Shown here piece after piece: positions 8,704-18,317 of a stretch of DNA of 64,000 bases. Position numbers and translations under genes: made by a program. The DNA comes from Candidatus Phosphitivorax anaerolimi. Its GTDB lineage: Bacteria > Desulfobacterota > Desulfomonilia > UBA1062. The stretch is from contig MPOS01000014.1 in the NCBI GenBank assembly GCA_001896555.1, positions 96,876 to 160,875 on the forward strand, written 5' to 3'. Position 1 is the first letter of the stretch. The number at the start of each line of letters is the position of its first letter. The notes under the pieces are model-generated. The model had not been told where the DNA came from. It made no database searches and saw only the letters and a list, made by a program, of their open reading frames with translations.

Positions 8704-9038
8704 CTCATTCTCCCTTCATGCATGGGTAAGCTGCACCGGTTGATGGTGAAGAGCCTGGATCTCACCGGCGCCGGGCAGGTGCGGCATGAGGTTTATAATA
8801 GGTCTTACGTCAGTAATATCAACATATTCAAAGATTTGCATGGGGGTGCGCTGTCGCAGCTTCTTTTTTGAATCCTGCACAAGGTTCCACTACGTTCCAC
8901 TATAGAGGAGGGAAGGTGGGGGTTATCAGTCCCTTTTGATCACAGGATACCGTGCGGAACAGGCGGTGAGGATACTTGATTCATGCAGGTTCCAGCCCCA
9001 TTCTTCTGTTTGAGATATTCACCAGAAGGAGGTCCTTC
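8704..9038. other. Intergenic region with a 10-bp tandem repeat
   Basis: There is no gene of note between the divergent CPBP and small-protein genes. The region contains GTTCCACTAC at 8884-8893 repeated as GTTCCACTAT at 8894-8903, an AT-rich tract (8790-8840), and a strong AGAAGGAGGT ribosome site just before the ATG at 9039. Confidence 0.45.
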
Positions 9039-9326
9039 ATGGGTGTATGGAATATCAGAGAAGGTGCAGGCGCCATTCTCGCGGTGCAGAAGTACGTTCC
9101 GGATACGGTCCGGTCTCTTCTTCCATCAAAGATCCCTCTAGCGGCCCTGGGCGCTGTGGCAGTCGGCGCCCTTGCTCTGGCAGCGTTTGCCGTGGGAGCT
9201 CTTGCCGTCGGAAGCATGGCTATCGGGTCTCTGTCCGCCGGCAGGGTCAGGTTCCGGTCACTGGAGGTGGGAGAGCTCAAGGTAGGAACGCTTCAGGTAC
9301 GAGAGACACTCAGGGACAAGGCCTGA
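9039..9326 (+). CDS. Small Gly/Ala/Val repeat protein, possible beta-solenoid
   Basis: The 95-residue protein has an ordinary N-terminal part. From about residue 35 it consists of imperfect five-residue units, such as 'AVGAL', 'AVGSM', 'AIGSL', 'SAGRV', 'EVGEL', 'KVGTL'. Small residues alternate with aliphatic ones at fixed spacing, which suggests a pentapeptide-like beta-solenoid or a glycine-zipper membrane insertion. The strong ribosome site AGAAGGAGGT, 5 bp before ATG 9039, supports it as a real gene. Function is unknown. Confidence 0.6.
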   Translation: MGVWNIREGAGAILAVQKYVPDTVRSLLPSKIPLAALGAVAVGALALAAFAVGALAVGSMAIGSLSAGRVRFRSLEVGELKVGTLQVRETLRDKA

Positions 9327-9418
9327 TGCCTTTGTCACAGGCGGACGGCGGTATTAAAAGCCGCATCCCTGAGACGGGTGCAGGGGATGTGGCAAGGCCT
9401 TTTCTACGGCAGGCGATC

Positions 9419-10897
9419 CTAACGGGATAACCCTCTCAGATACCTCCCGTACCACGACAGGTGTGCGAGAATGGACACCGCCTCTTCCGGCGTCGAAAGG
9501 TAGACCACCCGGCCGTTCGAGGTGTCGGCCAGCCTGAGGCCGCCTTCGTTGAGCCCCACAACGACAATGGGCTTGTTCGTCTCCTTCTGAAGCGATGCGA
9601 CGCCAGAGAGAATGCGCTCTTCGGTCTGCACCTGGTCCTTGAGCACGGCAAGCTTCAATTCCCTGCTGTAGAGCTTGCTGTCCAGGCGAACCTGGGCCGC
9701 GATAAAGTCCTCCACATAGCGCGATCTGCCCACAATGCCCAGGGCGATCACCGAGTCGATCTCCTCCCACCGGGCAAGGGTCTCGATCACCTTGAGATAG
9801 AGTACGGCATCATTCTCTCCAACCACGTCGACCGGGTTCCTGCGGTTCCAGTATTTGGGCAGGCAGGCATCGAGTTCCCTGATAACAGATTCCGGCAGCG
9901 GGGGAAGCTGAAGACCGGAATCCTCGCACTCGTCGGCCGCAATGATGCCCCAGCCGCCTCCCATGGTCATGATCCCCACCCGGTTGGACCGGGGAATGGG
10001 CAGGTGAGCCGCTGCGGCGGAAACATTGATGAGGTCGGTGGGGGTCATGACCTGAATGACGCCCGACTGTCTGAACATGGCGCTGTAGGTGGCGAACGAG
10101 CCCGCCATGGAGCCGGTATGAGACTGAGCCGCTCTCGAGCCCGACTCTGACCGGCCTGCCTTGATCGCGACGACGGGTTTGACCCTGGTCACGGTCTTGG
10201 CAACCTCGCCGAATTTCCGGCCGTCTTCGATCCCCTCGATGTACATGGAGATGACCTTCACCTCGTCCCGCGAGCCGAGATACTGCATGAGGTCACACGC
10301 CTTGAGCATGGTCTCGTTGCCCGTGCCCGCATACATGGCAAGGCCGATCTCCTTGTGTGCGATCCACTTGATGAGCTGCAGCCCGAGGTTGCCGCTCTGG
10401 GAGATGACGGCAAGGCCGCCCGGGCCCGGCGCGGTGGGGGCGGGCATGCATTCGAAGTAGTGGTGCGCAGAGGAGATTCCCATGGTATTGGGCCCGATGA
10501 AGAGAACACCGCCCTCACGTGCAGCGGCAAGAATCTCCTGCTCAAGCCTGACACCTTCTCCGCCTGCCTCACGGAACCCCGAGGAGACGATGACGGCGGC
10601 CTGGATGCCTTTTGCCGCACAGTCTCTGAGACCCTCGGGTATGAGCGGTGCGGGGATGGTGAACACGGCCAGATCCACAGGCTCTGGAATGTCCTTCAGA
10701 CTCGGGTATGATTTCAAACCGAGAATGGTGTCCTTTTTCGGGTTCACGGGGAACACCCGGCCTGCGTATTTCCAGCCGAGGATCGAGGTAAGAATGAGAT
10801 TGCCCCATTTTGCGGGTACATCCGATGCACCCACTACAGCCACGGATTTCGGGAAAAACATCTTGTCGAGTCTGCTGTCGTAGCCCTGAGCTGCCAT
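9419..10897 (-). CDS. ADP-forming acyl-CoA synthetase, alpha-subunit type
   Basis: The 492-residue protein is the alpha half of NDP-forming acetyl/acyl-CoA synthetases. It has a CoA-binding Rossmann domain ('SVAVVGASDVPAKWGN', about residues 15-30), a succinyl-CoA-ligase-like domain ('FIGPNTMGI', 'ISQSGNLG'), and the phosphorylated histidine in QSHTGSMAG (about residue 260). Such enzymes make ATP from acyl-CoA during anaerobic catabolism, or activate acids in reverse. The ATP-grasp beta domain, often fused to give about 700 residues, is absent here and from the neighbourhood, so a partner subunit must be encoded elsewhere. The start at 10897 has AGGAGG 8-9 bp upstream. Confidence 0.88.
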   Translation of the reverse strand: MAAQGYDSRLDKMFFPKSVAVVGASDVPAKWGNLILTSILGWKYAGRVFPVNPKKDTILGLKSYPSLKDIPEPVDLAVFTIPAPLIPEGLRDCAAKGIQAAVIVSSGFREAGGEGVRLEQEILAAAREGGVLFIGPNTMGISSAHHYFECMPAPTAPGPGGLAVISQSGNLGLQLIKWIAHKEIGLAMYAGTGNETMLKACDLMQYLGSRDEVKVISMYIEGIEDGRKFGEVAKTVTRVKPVVAIKAGRSESGSRAAQSHTGSMAGSFATYSAMFRQSGVIQVMTPTDLINVSAAAAHLPIPRSNRVGIMTMGGGWGIIAADECEDSGLQLPPLPESVIRELDACLPKYWNRRNPVDVVGENDAVLYLKVIETLARWEEIDSVIALGIVGRSRYVEDFIAAQVRLDSKLYSRELKLAVLKDQVQTEERILSGVASLQKETNKPIVVVGLNEGGLRLADTSNGRVVYLSTPEEAVSILAHLSWYGRYLRGLSR

Positions 10898-11049
10898 TTT
10901 CCGAGCCTCCTTTCTAGGTCTGATGCTGAAGTAACTCCCGATGAGACAACATACTACATCTTGAAGCCCTGAATGGACAACGGGAAATGCAGGCGGCCCG
11001 CTTCTTGAACCGCCCTGAGTCTGCGGAAGGACCGGCCTGCTTAGCAGGG

Positions 11050-13293
11050 TCACTGCATGCAACGGACCCTGCCCAGCGCCATGCCGTCCCGGCCATAGAG
11101 GCCGGCGGGAATTCCCTCTCCGCCAGCCGGGAACATCGCGGCCAGGAATTTCCACAGGGCCGTCCATCCCTTCATTTCCTGCAGGCCGGGATCAGGGCTG
11201 GCATCGACGCAGTAGTTGAGGTAGTCTGCAGGATGGACTGGCTCGCCCGACGCATTCCGCAGGGTGAGGGGAAAACCGTAGGGCGCGAGCCTCTCATGGA
11301 GCGTCTGGATCATCTGCAGGGTGTGGAGGTCGACTGCCACGCGATAGAGCCGGGTCTTATCGCTGCGGTCCAGAGGCGTGCCCTCCGAGAGGCAGAATGG
11401 GTCCTGGGCGGGGCAGAGGTACACGGTTTTCACCCCCTGGAGTCCGGATGCATGGGAGGGATCGTAATCGATTCTCACCCCGGAGAAGTTCAGGTAGTAG
11501 TCCGGTTCCAGAGACGGGGCGATGGTGAGCCCTGTCTCGCAGATGGCATAAATGTCCGCGGCTGTGGCATAGACGGATATGAGCGGGATGCCGGGCGGAA
11601 GCCGGGAGGTGCCTGGGGAGAGCCCCAGCGGCAGGATGTTGTATACATCGGAGAGGGTGATGATTCCCAGGCGGCCCGGAAACAGGTCGCCTCTGATGGT
11701 CCCGTTCGCCGCAATCCCCACATCGCAGGGTCTTCCGCTGCCGGAGGATGCATGGGTGGCTGCCCAGCGGAATGCATCGGCGATGAGGTTCCCGATGCCG
11801 GTCTCTTTCAGGGGAGCCCTTGCCAGGGAGATATCGGTGCTCGATACGGGGGACTCGATGCCGGCACCCAGCCGCGAGATCAGCCTGTTCATGGACTTAT
11901 GGTGATTCTCCACCAGGGCCTGGATGTGCGGGTCGCCCTCAAGGGTGTCGTTGATGGGGATGAGGGTGAACGCATAGTCCACGATGCGGCCGAGAGACTC
12001 ATCATAGGTGATATCGAGCCTGCTGAGCCACTTGCCGTATTCTCCCGGAGAAAAGACCAGGGTGTTGGCAGGGCCTTTGACAAAGGCCTCATGGGTCGTG
12101 GTGTGGTAGTGGCCTGAGGCGATGATGTCGATACCCGCAACAGACCCTGCCAGATAAGCATCATTGCCGCTTCCGTCCGGCCGTATCCCGCCGTGGGACA
12201 GTGCGATGATCAGGTCTGCGTTTTCGTTGTTCCGTAAGTCATCGACCACACCCTGGATAAAATCCGGGTCGTAATCGAAGGTGACCGGCGATGCCGCCTT
12301 GGCCCTGCTGCCTGCTTCCGGCCCCATCAGACCGATCAGGCCGATGTTCAGCCCCTCGGGGAGTCTGATCATGTGCTTGTCCACTACCGCTCCATCGGCC
12401 GTGAGCATCTGGAGCCCGTCATCCCGGGTGCCCCTTTCGCCGTCGGTGAACATATTGGTCGCCAGGACCGGCACCATGAAACCCTCTTCCCGCGCGTTGG
12501 CCAGGAGCAGGGCCAGCCCTGAGGGCGACCAGTCGAATTCATGGTCGCCCAGGGTGACGGCATCGTAGCCTGCGGCCTGGAAGAACTGCAGAGCAAGGGG
12601 ATTGTATGCCGTGAGGTCGTAGGCCGTGCCCATAAGGAAGTCTCCGGAATCCACCAGCACCACCGGGACACTTACAGCCGCCTGCTCTTTCCTGACCCGG
12701 TCGATGACCGCGGCCAGCCGGGAGAAACCGCCCAGGACCTCGTCCTTATCCGTGGTGTCAAGGGGGGTGTAATCCAAGAATGGACCGTATCCGGAGGCGT
12801 GGTGGTGAAGGTCTGAGGTCTGAAGCAGGGTGAGCCTTTTCTTCTTCCCGATCGACCTCACCCTGATAGAGTCCGATCCCCGGAACCGGACATCGGCAGA
12901 GCCCGCAACCACCCCTTGAACGATCAGCTCCTCTTTGCCGGCGAACAGGTGGGCCTGCACAGCCTGACTGTCAAACCTTACCGTCAGGTCAGGCACGCCG
13001 TTCCCGTTGCGGTCTCCGAGAGAGAAATTTTCAGTTTCTGCAGGGATCTCGTTTTCCCGGATGAGCAGACGCACCCGGCTCACGTCGATCTTGCCCGCAT
13101 CCGGACTTAAGGGCGCAGGCAGTTCGATGATGGCGGTGATGAATAGATCCGTGCTTCCGAGCCTCACTGCGCCGGGGTTGATCTCGACCGCGGCAGGGAT
13201 GTCCGCGGGCCCGGCTGCCGGCAGGAAAGCCCCTGAAACAGGGGCCGAGAACAGGCACGCGAGCGCAAGCACAGCCAGAAGATGTTTCACCAT
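11050..13293 (-). CDS. UshA/5'-nucleotidase-family secreted metallophosphatase
   Basis: The 747-residue precursor has a signal peptide (MVKHLLAVLALACLFSAPVSG) and an extra N-terminal beta domain with a DRNGNGVPDL calcium-type loop. The calcineurin-like core (about residues 150-430) shows SDLHHH, VDSGDF, GDHEFDW, SHGG and GHYHT. The 5'-nucleotidase C-terminal domain (about 470-690) carries the family's 'ETGIGNLIADAFRW' and 'AANGTIRGDL'. It would hydrolyse nucleotides or sugar-nucleotides in the periplasm. The usual GNHEFD ligand asparagine is aspartate here. The exact start is uncertain: ATGs also occur upstream, and the site before 13293 is weak. Confidence 0.85.
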   Translation of the reverse strand: MVKHLLAVLALACLFSAPVSGAFLPAAGPADIPAAVEINPGAVRLGSTDLFITAIIELPAPLSPDAGKIDVSRVRLLIRENEIPAETENFSLGDRNGNGVPDLTVRFDSQAVQAHLFAGKEELIVQGVVAGSADVRFRGSDSIRVRSIGKKKRLTLLQTSDLHHHASGYGPFLDYTPLDTTDKDEVLGGFSRLAAVIDRVRKEQAAVSVPVVLVDSGDFLMGTAYDLTAYNPLALQFFQAAGYDAVTLGDHEFDWSPSGLALLLANAREEGFMVPVLATNMFTDGERGTRDDGLQMLTADGAVVDKHMIRLPEGLNIGLIGLMGPEAGSRAKAASPVTFDYDPDFIQGVVDDLRNNENADLIIALSHGGIRPDGSGNDAYLAGSVAGIDIIASGHYHTTTHEAFVKGPANTLVFSPGEYGKWLSRLDITYDESLGRIVDYAFTLIPINDTLEGDPHIQALVENHHKSMNRLISRLGAGIESPVSSTDISLARAPLKETGIGNLIADAFRWAATHASSGSGRPCDVGIAANGTIRGDLFPGRLGIITLSDVYNILPLGLSPGTSRLPPGIPLISVYATAADIYAICETGLTIAPSLEPDYYLNFSGVRIDYDPSHASGLQGVKTVYLCPAQDPFCLSEGTPLDRSDKTRLYRVAVDLHTLQMIQTLHERLAPYGFPLTLRNASGEPVHPADYLNYCVDASPDPGLQEMKGWTALWKFLAAMFPAGGEGIPAGLYGRDGMALGRVRCMQ

Positions 13294-13672
13294 GTGCCCT
13301 GTTGCGAAGAAAACCGCAGGCATGTGCCGGATCATACCTGATACAGTCTGATTGTCAATTTGCAAGATGAGCCGCATGCGCCTGTTCCAGGGGTTCAGAT
13401 GCAGGGCCTGCGCGCAAGTCTCCGGAATGAGAGCGGCTATCCTAGAGATCATGAGCGGGCGCGATGCTTTGCCGTTGCGGCCGGTCGATCGCCCGGTGGC
13501 GGCGCAGGTGATGCTTGGGCGTGCAAGGCCGATCGTTTGGAGATGCGCTGAGCGGGCCCATCAGAGGGCATGGCTTCACCAGGAAAAGCATTGACTCCCG
13601 GCCGCCGGTATAGGTAAGCTTGCAAAGGAGACTGGATGTTCATGCCTCTTACGGCATGATGAGAGGCACAGG

Positions 13673-14695
13673 ATGAAGGGCATGAAATGCTGCAGAGACG
13701 CACGGTCCGGGAAGACACACCGGGGCGGATATGTGTGGCCGGGCGCCCGGGCGTTGATCGTCGCACTTGCCGCGTCAATGGTCCTGATTGCATCCGACGC
13801 GTATTCCCAGATGCGAGCGGAATCGGCATCGGTACCGGCCGGTGGGGCGCCCCTGCTGGACGCTAAGCTCTTTGTGGAAGATTTGCTGGTGAGCAAGGGG
13901 CACAAGCGAACACACATCAGATCGCTCATGCTCGATCCTCGGCTCACCATCGACAATGAGTTCATCATAAAGAACCTGTTCCATTCCGCCCCGAGGCCTT
14001 CCGCCAAGCAGCCGGAATACATGGAAGTAGACCCGAAGCTCATCAAGAGGGGGCCGCAGTTCGTGCAGGAGCATACGTCCGCCTTTGCCCTGGCAGAGCA
14101 GCGCTTTGGCGTCTCTCCCGAGATCATCACCGCCATCCTCATCATCGAGACGAAACTCGGGCACTACCCGATGAAATACGACGTGTTCCGCGCCTATGCC
14201 AGCCTCTGCACGGCGCTCGATGCCGAGTATCTCGACTCCGTGCTCAAGTCGCATCAGGACGGTTCGAGTTCGATACCCGCCCCGGACGAAGAGGTGTATG
14301 AAAAGGCCCGGAAAAAGGGCGCCTGGGCTGTCAACGAGCTCTCCTGCCTGATCGAGCTTGCCGCCCAGGTCGGGATCGACCCCATGACCATCAGAGGGTC
14401 CTTTGCGGGTGCCCTGGGTCCGGCCCAGTTCATCCCATCGTCGTTCATCAAGTACGGCGTGGACGGCAACGGCGATGGAAGGCGCAACCCCTTCGATATG
14501 GACGACGCCATCGCCAGCATCGGCAACTATCTCAAGCTCAGCGGCTGGAAGGAAGATGCACCCCTGGAAAAGAAGAGACAGGCTGTCTGGGCGTACAACC
14601 ACTACACGATTTACGTGAATACGGTCATGATGGTCTACGACAGGCTGAAAGGTCTGAAAGACCGGGAGCCCCTGCCGGAAGCCGCCCAGAGGTAG
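13673..14695 (+). CDS. mltB: MltB-family lytic murein transglycosylase
   Basis: The 340-residue protein has an N-terminal signal anchor (about residues 24-45). The MltB (GH103) fold follows, with catalytic Glu159 in 'AILIIETKLG' and the 'FAGALGPAQFIPSSF' block (about 245-260). An EF-hand-like 'DGNGDGRRNPFD' loop corresponds to the calcium site of E. coli MltB. The C-terminus has the standard 'AVWAYNHYTIYVNTVMMV'. It cleaves the MurNAc-GlcNAc bond with anhydro-sugar formation during wall turnover. No lipobox is present, unlike E. coli MltB. Confidence 0.88.
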   Translation: MKGMKCCRDARSGKTHRGGYVWPGARALIVALAASMVLIASDAYSQMRAESASVPAGGAPLLDAKLFVEDLLVSKGHKRTHIRSLMLDPRLTIDNEFIIKNLFHSAPRPSAKQPEYMEVDPKLIKRGPQFVQEHTSAFALAEQRFGVSPEIITAILIIETKLGHYPMKYDVFRAYASLCTALDAEYLDSVLKSHQDGSSSIPAPDEEVYEKARKKGAWAVNELSCLIELAAQVGIDPMTIRGSFAGALGPAQFIPSSFIKYGVDGNGDGRRNPFDMDDAIASIGNYLKLSGWKEDAPLEKKRQAVWAYNHYTIYVNTVMMVYDRLKGLKDREPLPEAAQR

Positions 14696-14831
14696 CGATG
14701 ACGGTTCTCACCCCCGCCGCCCGGACCTGCGGTCCCTCTCCCGAACCCGGGGCATCTCTCTTGAGAGAGAAGGGCGATATTTCCGTTGCATGTTTTGAGT
14801 CTTATTCTTTAGAGAAGGGACAGGAGGTAAG

Positions 14832-15905
14832 ATGAACCGGGCACAGATGAACCGTATTCCCCTGATCATCATGCTGGTGCTCATATCTCTTCTCTTTTTC
14901 TACCTGATCAGGCAGTTCATCATGGCAATCCTGCTGGCGGGAATCTTTTCGGCCATGGCCCAGCCCATCTACCAGAAGTTCGAGGGGTGGTTCGCCGGGA
15001 GGAAGAACCTGGCGTCACTCACCACCCTGCTCATTGTCTTCCTCATCATCTTCCTTCCCATGCTGGCAGTCCTGGGAATCGTAGCCCAGCAGGCGATCAG
15101 GATCAGCCAGTCGGTGAGGCCGTGGATACAGAAATGGCTTGCCGAGCCCACCGCCTTTGGAGAGGCGTTGAAAGGGCTGCCTTTCTACGACTCGCTGTAC
15201 CAGTATCAGAACGTCATTCTGCAGCGGCTGGGCGAGGTGGTGGGAGGGATGAGCAATGCCGTCATCGCCTACATCCAGTCCATCACCTTTTCCACCATCT
15301 ACTCGATCTTTCTCTTCTTCGTGTTCCTCTACACCATGTTCTTTCTCCTGAAGGACGGCAAGCAGGTCCTTCAGAAGGTCCTGTATTACCTGCCCCTGCC
15401 CGGCAACATCGAGCAGCGCCTTCTGGAAAGGTTTACCTCGGTCACCCGTGCGGCCATCAAGGGCACGCTGGTGATCGGAGTGATCCAGGGCAGCCTCGCG
15501 GGTATGGCGTTCTGGGTGGTGGGGATTGACAGTGCCGTGTTCTGGGGTACGGTCATGACCTTCCTCTCCATCATCCCTGCGGTGGGGGCCGCGCTGGTGT
15601 GGGTGCCCGCCGTCATCATTCTCGCATTTTCCGGGGAGGTCATCAGGGCCCTGGGGCTGCTTGCCTTCTGCGGCCTCCTGGTGAGCAGCGTGGACAACGT
15701 GCTGCGGCCGTGGCTCGTAGGGAGGGACATCCGGCTGCACGAGCTCCTGATCTTCTTCAGCACCTTGGGCGGCATCAGCTTGTTCGGGCTCGTAGGGTTC
15801 ATCATCGGGCCCATTATCGCTGCGCTGTTCGTGACCATCTGGGACATCTACGCGGAGACCTTCCACGCGTACCTGTCGAATCAGCAGAAAGGCGGGGAGC
15901 AGTAA
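14832..15905 (+). CDS. AI-2E (PerM/YdiK) family membrane protein
   Basis: The 357-residue protein has about eight membrane helices with the pattern typical of the AI-2E exporter family. Two pairs of N-terminal helices come first, then an amphipathic central stretch (about 95-150). The C-terminal set contains 'GVIQGSLAGMAFWVVG', 'PAVGAALVWVPA' and 'FGLVGFIIGPIIAALF'. Family members have been linked to quorum-signal export or Na+/H+ antiport; the substrate cannot be deduced here. ACAGGAGGTAAG precedes the ATG. It follows mltB by 136 bp and may be cotranscribed. Confidence 0.85.
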   Translation: MNRAQMNRIPLIIMLVLISLLFFYLIRQFIMAILLAGIFSAMAQPIYQKFEGWFAGRKNLASLTTLLIVFLIIFLPMLAVLGIVAQQAIRISQSVRPWIQKWLAEPTAFGEALKGLPFYDSLYQYQNVILQRLGEVVGGMSNAVIAYIQSITFSTIYSIFLFFVFLYTMFFLLKDGKQVLQKVLYYLPLPGNIEQRLLERFTSVTRAAIKGTLVIGVIQGSLAGMAFWVVGIDSAVFWGTVMTFLSIIPAVGAALVWVPAVIILAFSGEVIRALGLLAFCGLLVSSVDNVLRPWLVGRDIRLHELLIFFSTLGGISLFGLVGFIIGPIIAALFVTIWDIYAETFHAYLSNQQKGGEQ

Positions 15906-15999
15906 GGGCCGCTCTCGTTTCCGGCAGGAGGAGGGAAAACAGGGGCGGTCGCCTCGCCGGCGAATGAGGGTCTAAAAATGTGAACCCGTCCCCGATATC

Positions 16000-16965
16000 T
16001 TACTGGTTGAGGGAGAGGATTTCTCTATAGAAGGGGCTTTTCTTGAGCGTTGTCGTGAGATCCAGGAGAAAATCATCCTTGCCGCTTACATCCGCGGGCC
16101 AGGCCTGATCGAGCAGGCTTAAGGCATGGGCCATATTGCCCGAATAGATCAGATCGACCATCTCCTGCATGATCTCTGCAGGCGGGGAACCCATAGGCCA
16201 GCCGTCCATGGTTTGGATGTTCTTCGCTATTGCATGCACCAGGCCTTCGTCCGGGGGATCCTGCTTCATGAGCTCGCGTGCAAAGACATATGAGGTGCCG
16301 TCGAATTTGAGGATGACCCGGGGAACCGGAGGGTCGGCAAAGCCGCCGGGCTCATAGGCGAAGGTCCAGTCGTCTGTGATAAACTCCAGACCGGGCAGGC
16401 CGTCCAGGTTCAGGAAGCGGGCGGACTCGCTGCTTCCTGCATCGATGCTCTGGATGTGGCGGAAGCGATCTCCGATCTCGAACAGGTGAAAGGTATAGCA
16501 GCAGTGTGCCCCCAGGCTCCACTCAGAGATTACCAGCTCCGGCTGTCCGTTGCCCGTGACGTCCGTGCCCATGAGGAGGAGATAATTTTTCCCCTCGCGG
16601 ACCTTTGCAAAGCCGAAGTTCGACGCCTTGTGCAGGGAATAGACCTGCCTGCCGTTTTTCAGGATTTCGAAAGATCCCTCGTTCTCATAGTTGGTTATCC
16701 GGACCAGGTAGTCCTGGTATCGCTCTTCGTCTTGGCCGACGACTGCGGGTGATCCGCCGCCGGTGTGCGGCGCGGCCCCTCCCGAGACAAGGGGAATGCC
16801 CGACCTCACCAGAGGCCCACGCTGATCGAAGAGGTTGTCCCCCAAGGGGTGTTCACTGCGGCCGGTCATGATGAGGAGGAAGACAAAGACGAACCCCAGG
16901 ATGGATATCACGCCGGTTCTCATTCCAGCATCATACATTTCCTGGTGGGCCTTTTTACCTTCCAT
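16000..16965 (-). CDS. Hypothetical membrane-anchored protein with 'GAHCCY' repeat-like domain
   Basis: The 321-residue protein has one N-terminal membrane helix (about residues 17-35) and a periplasmic domain. That domain contains 'DVTGNGQPELVISEWSLGAHCCYTFHLFEIG' (about 134-163), a calcium-loop/FG-GAP-like strand followed by the vicinal cysteines of the recurring 'GGAHCC' hypothetical proteins. A similar second unit occurs near 'FLNLDGLPGLEFITDDW'. The C-terminal third is helical. Function is unknown. The start is taken at ATG 16965; a TTG one codon earlier, or the internal ATG before the membrane helix, are alternatives. Confidence 0.65.
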   Translation of the reverse strand: MEGKKAHQEMYDAGMRTGVISILGFVFVFLLIMTGRSEHPLGDNLFDQRGPLVRSGIPLVSGGAAPHTGGGSPAVVGQDEERYQDYLVRITNYENEGSFEILKNGRQVYSLHKASNFGFAKVREGKNYLLLMGTDVTGNGQPELVISEWSLGAHCCYTFHLFEIGDRFRHIQSIDAGSSESARFLNLDGLPGLEFITDDWTFAYEPGGFADPPVPRVILKFDGTSYVFARELMKQDPPDEGLVHAIAKNIQTMDGWPMGSPPAEIMQEMVDLIYSGNMAHALSLLDQAWPADVSGKDDFLLDLTTTLKKSPFYREILSLNQ

Positions 16966-17220
16966 CAATCCATACCATCTTCGGGGAGCATCGTTTTTTC
17001 GGGAAAGGGCTGCCCGATGGCTGTGCGAAATGTTTCTGCGGCATCCGCCTCGCCGCGCTCAATGTGCTGGGCTTTTTCCGTGTCCTCACCCTCAATTGGT
17101 ATTATCGGCTCTATGTGCCGGGAATATGAGAATAAAAGAGCTTTTTGCAAAAAAAGCATCTTTCTCATGGCGATGATATATCTGAGGATCTTTCACACTC
17201 CCGGGAAACATTCCGCGGGA

Positions 17221-17982
17221 TCAATTGAGATAGGTGCACGCCCCCATGAACCGGCTGCGGAAATAGTCTGATGAGAGTGACTCCATGCAGATGGTCTTGC
17301 CCGTGCCGGGTGCATGGATAAATCGGTTGTTTCCGATATAGATCCCGACATGGGAGATGCGGCGGGTCCCGCCCGTGGAGAAGAATACGAGATCCCCCTT
17401 TGCCAGACGGTTTTTCACAATCGGCGTGCCGTGTGCATACTGGTCCCATGACGTGCGGGGCACGCTCAGGCCGTTGAGCCGGTAGACGGCCAGGACCAGT
17501 CCGCTGCAATCCAGACCGTCTCCGGGATGAGAAGATCCCCATTGGTAGGGAATGCCGATAAAGCTCCTGGCGGTTCGTACGAGGTCGTCTCTGATGGATG
17601 CCCTAAGTGCCGGATGGCTGTGGGCAGGTGCGTAGTCGCCCGGGCTCACGATCATGAAGACATCGATGCTTCCGGCATTGCGCAGGCTTTCGGCAGCGGA
17701 TACAGCCTCTTCTCTCGTTGGGTAGTTCCCGAACCGGACCTTGAAGAGCCCTGAGCCGTCAGCAAAATAGAATGCATCGATTCCCCGGGACTCCAACAAA
17801 CGGGTGAGACCGATCGCATTCTCTATCCGGGAGAACGCCCCTGCCTGAATGGAATAGCCCATGGCCGGCGCCCTGATGGGAAGGCCATCCACGGAAGATA
17901 CAGGACCCTTATGGGCGCACCCGGACAACAGCAGGAAAAAGAGTGCGATCATGAGCGCCCATCTCCTGATAAAAGCCGGCAT
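17221..17982 (-). CDS. Lipoprotein with SPOR domain and NlpC/P60 endopeptidase
   Basis: The 253-residue precursor has a lipobox LLLSGC (Cys22). A SPOR domain (about 41-112, 'YSIQAGAFSRIENAIGLTR') binds denuded septal peptidoglycan. The NlpC/P60 catalytic domain (about 130-253) carries Cys159 in LDCSGL, His211 in SHVGIY and His223 in RFIHAP. It is expected to cleave D-gamma-glutamyl-diaminopimelate stem-peptide bonds at the division site. All three catalytic residues are present. Confidence 0.9.
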   Translation of the reverse strand: MPAFIRRWALMIALFFLLLSGCAHKGPVSSVDGLPIRAPAMGYSIQAGAFSRIENAIGLTRLLESRGIDAFYFADGSGLFKVRFGNYPTREEAVSAAESLRNAGSIDVFMIVSPGDYAPAHSHPALRASIRDDLVRTARSFIGIPYQWGSSHPGDGLDCSGLVLAVYRLNGLSVPRTSWDQYAHGTPIVKNRLAKGDLVFFSTGGTRRISHVGIYIGNNRFIHAPGTGKTICMESLSSDYFRSRFMGACTYLN

Positions 17983-18317
17983 ATGCTCTCCGTCAGACCG
18001 ATGTCGCGCCGGCTTCCCTTTATCAAGGCAAACCGGCGTTATCAGGTTCTATCGACTATCAGGGCGAGGCACATTACTCCTAATAAAGGGAGAAACCGGT
18101 ATTCCCTGAAGTGGTATGGGCATATTTGAGATTGCAGGCCTTAAAGATATCCTTAACCTACAGGAGAAGCAGACGGGAGCCATCCGGATGCGCAAAAAAA
18201 GAAAAAGGAGGCTTCATCGGATACCCGGCACCTGCCGACTTGCCCATGGCGGAGAGCGGCCGGGAGCAGCAGACAGGCACCGATTTGGAAGAGAGAAATC
18301 CTTTGACAGAGACTCCC
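17983..18317. other. Divergent intergenic region
   Basis: This is the space between the NlpC lipoprotein and the following plus-strand membrane protein. It contains AAAAGGAGG near 18200, but no ATG or GTG at a suitable distance follows it in frame; the next in-frame ATGs are at 18246 and 18318. Nothing else is recognised. Confidence 0.35.

Noticed and set aside
16965..17168. A 67-residue minus-strand frame whose stop overlaps the next start (TGATG)
   Set aside because: The overlap is suggestive of coupling, but there is no ribosome site, no recognisable family and no signal for export. It was left uncalled.
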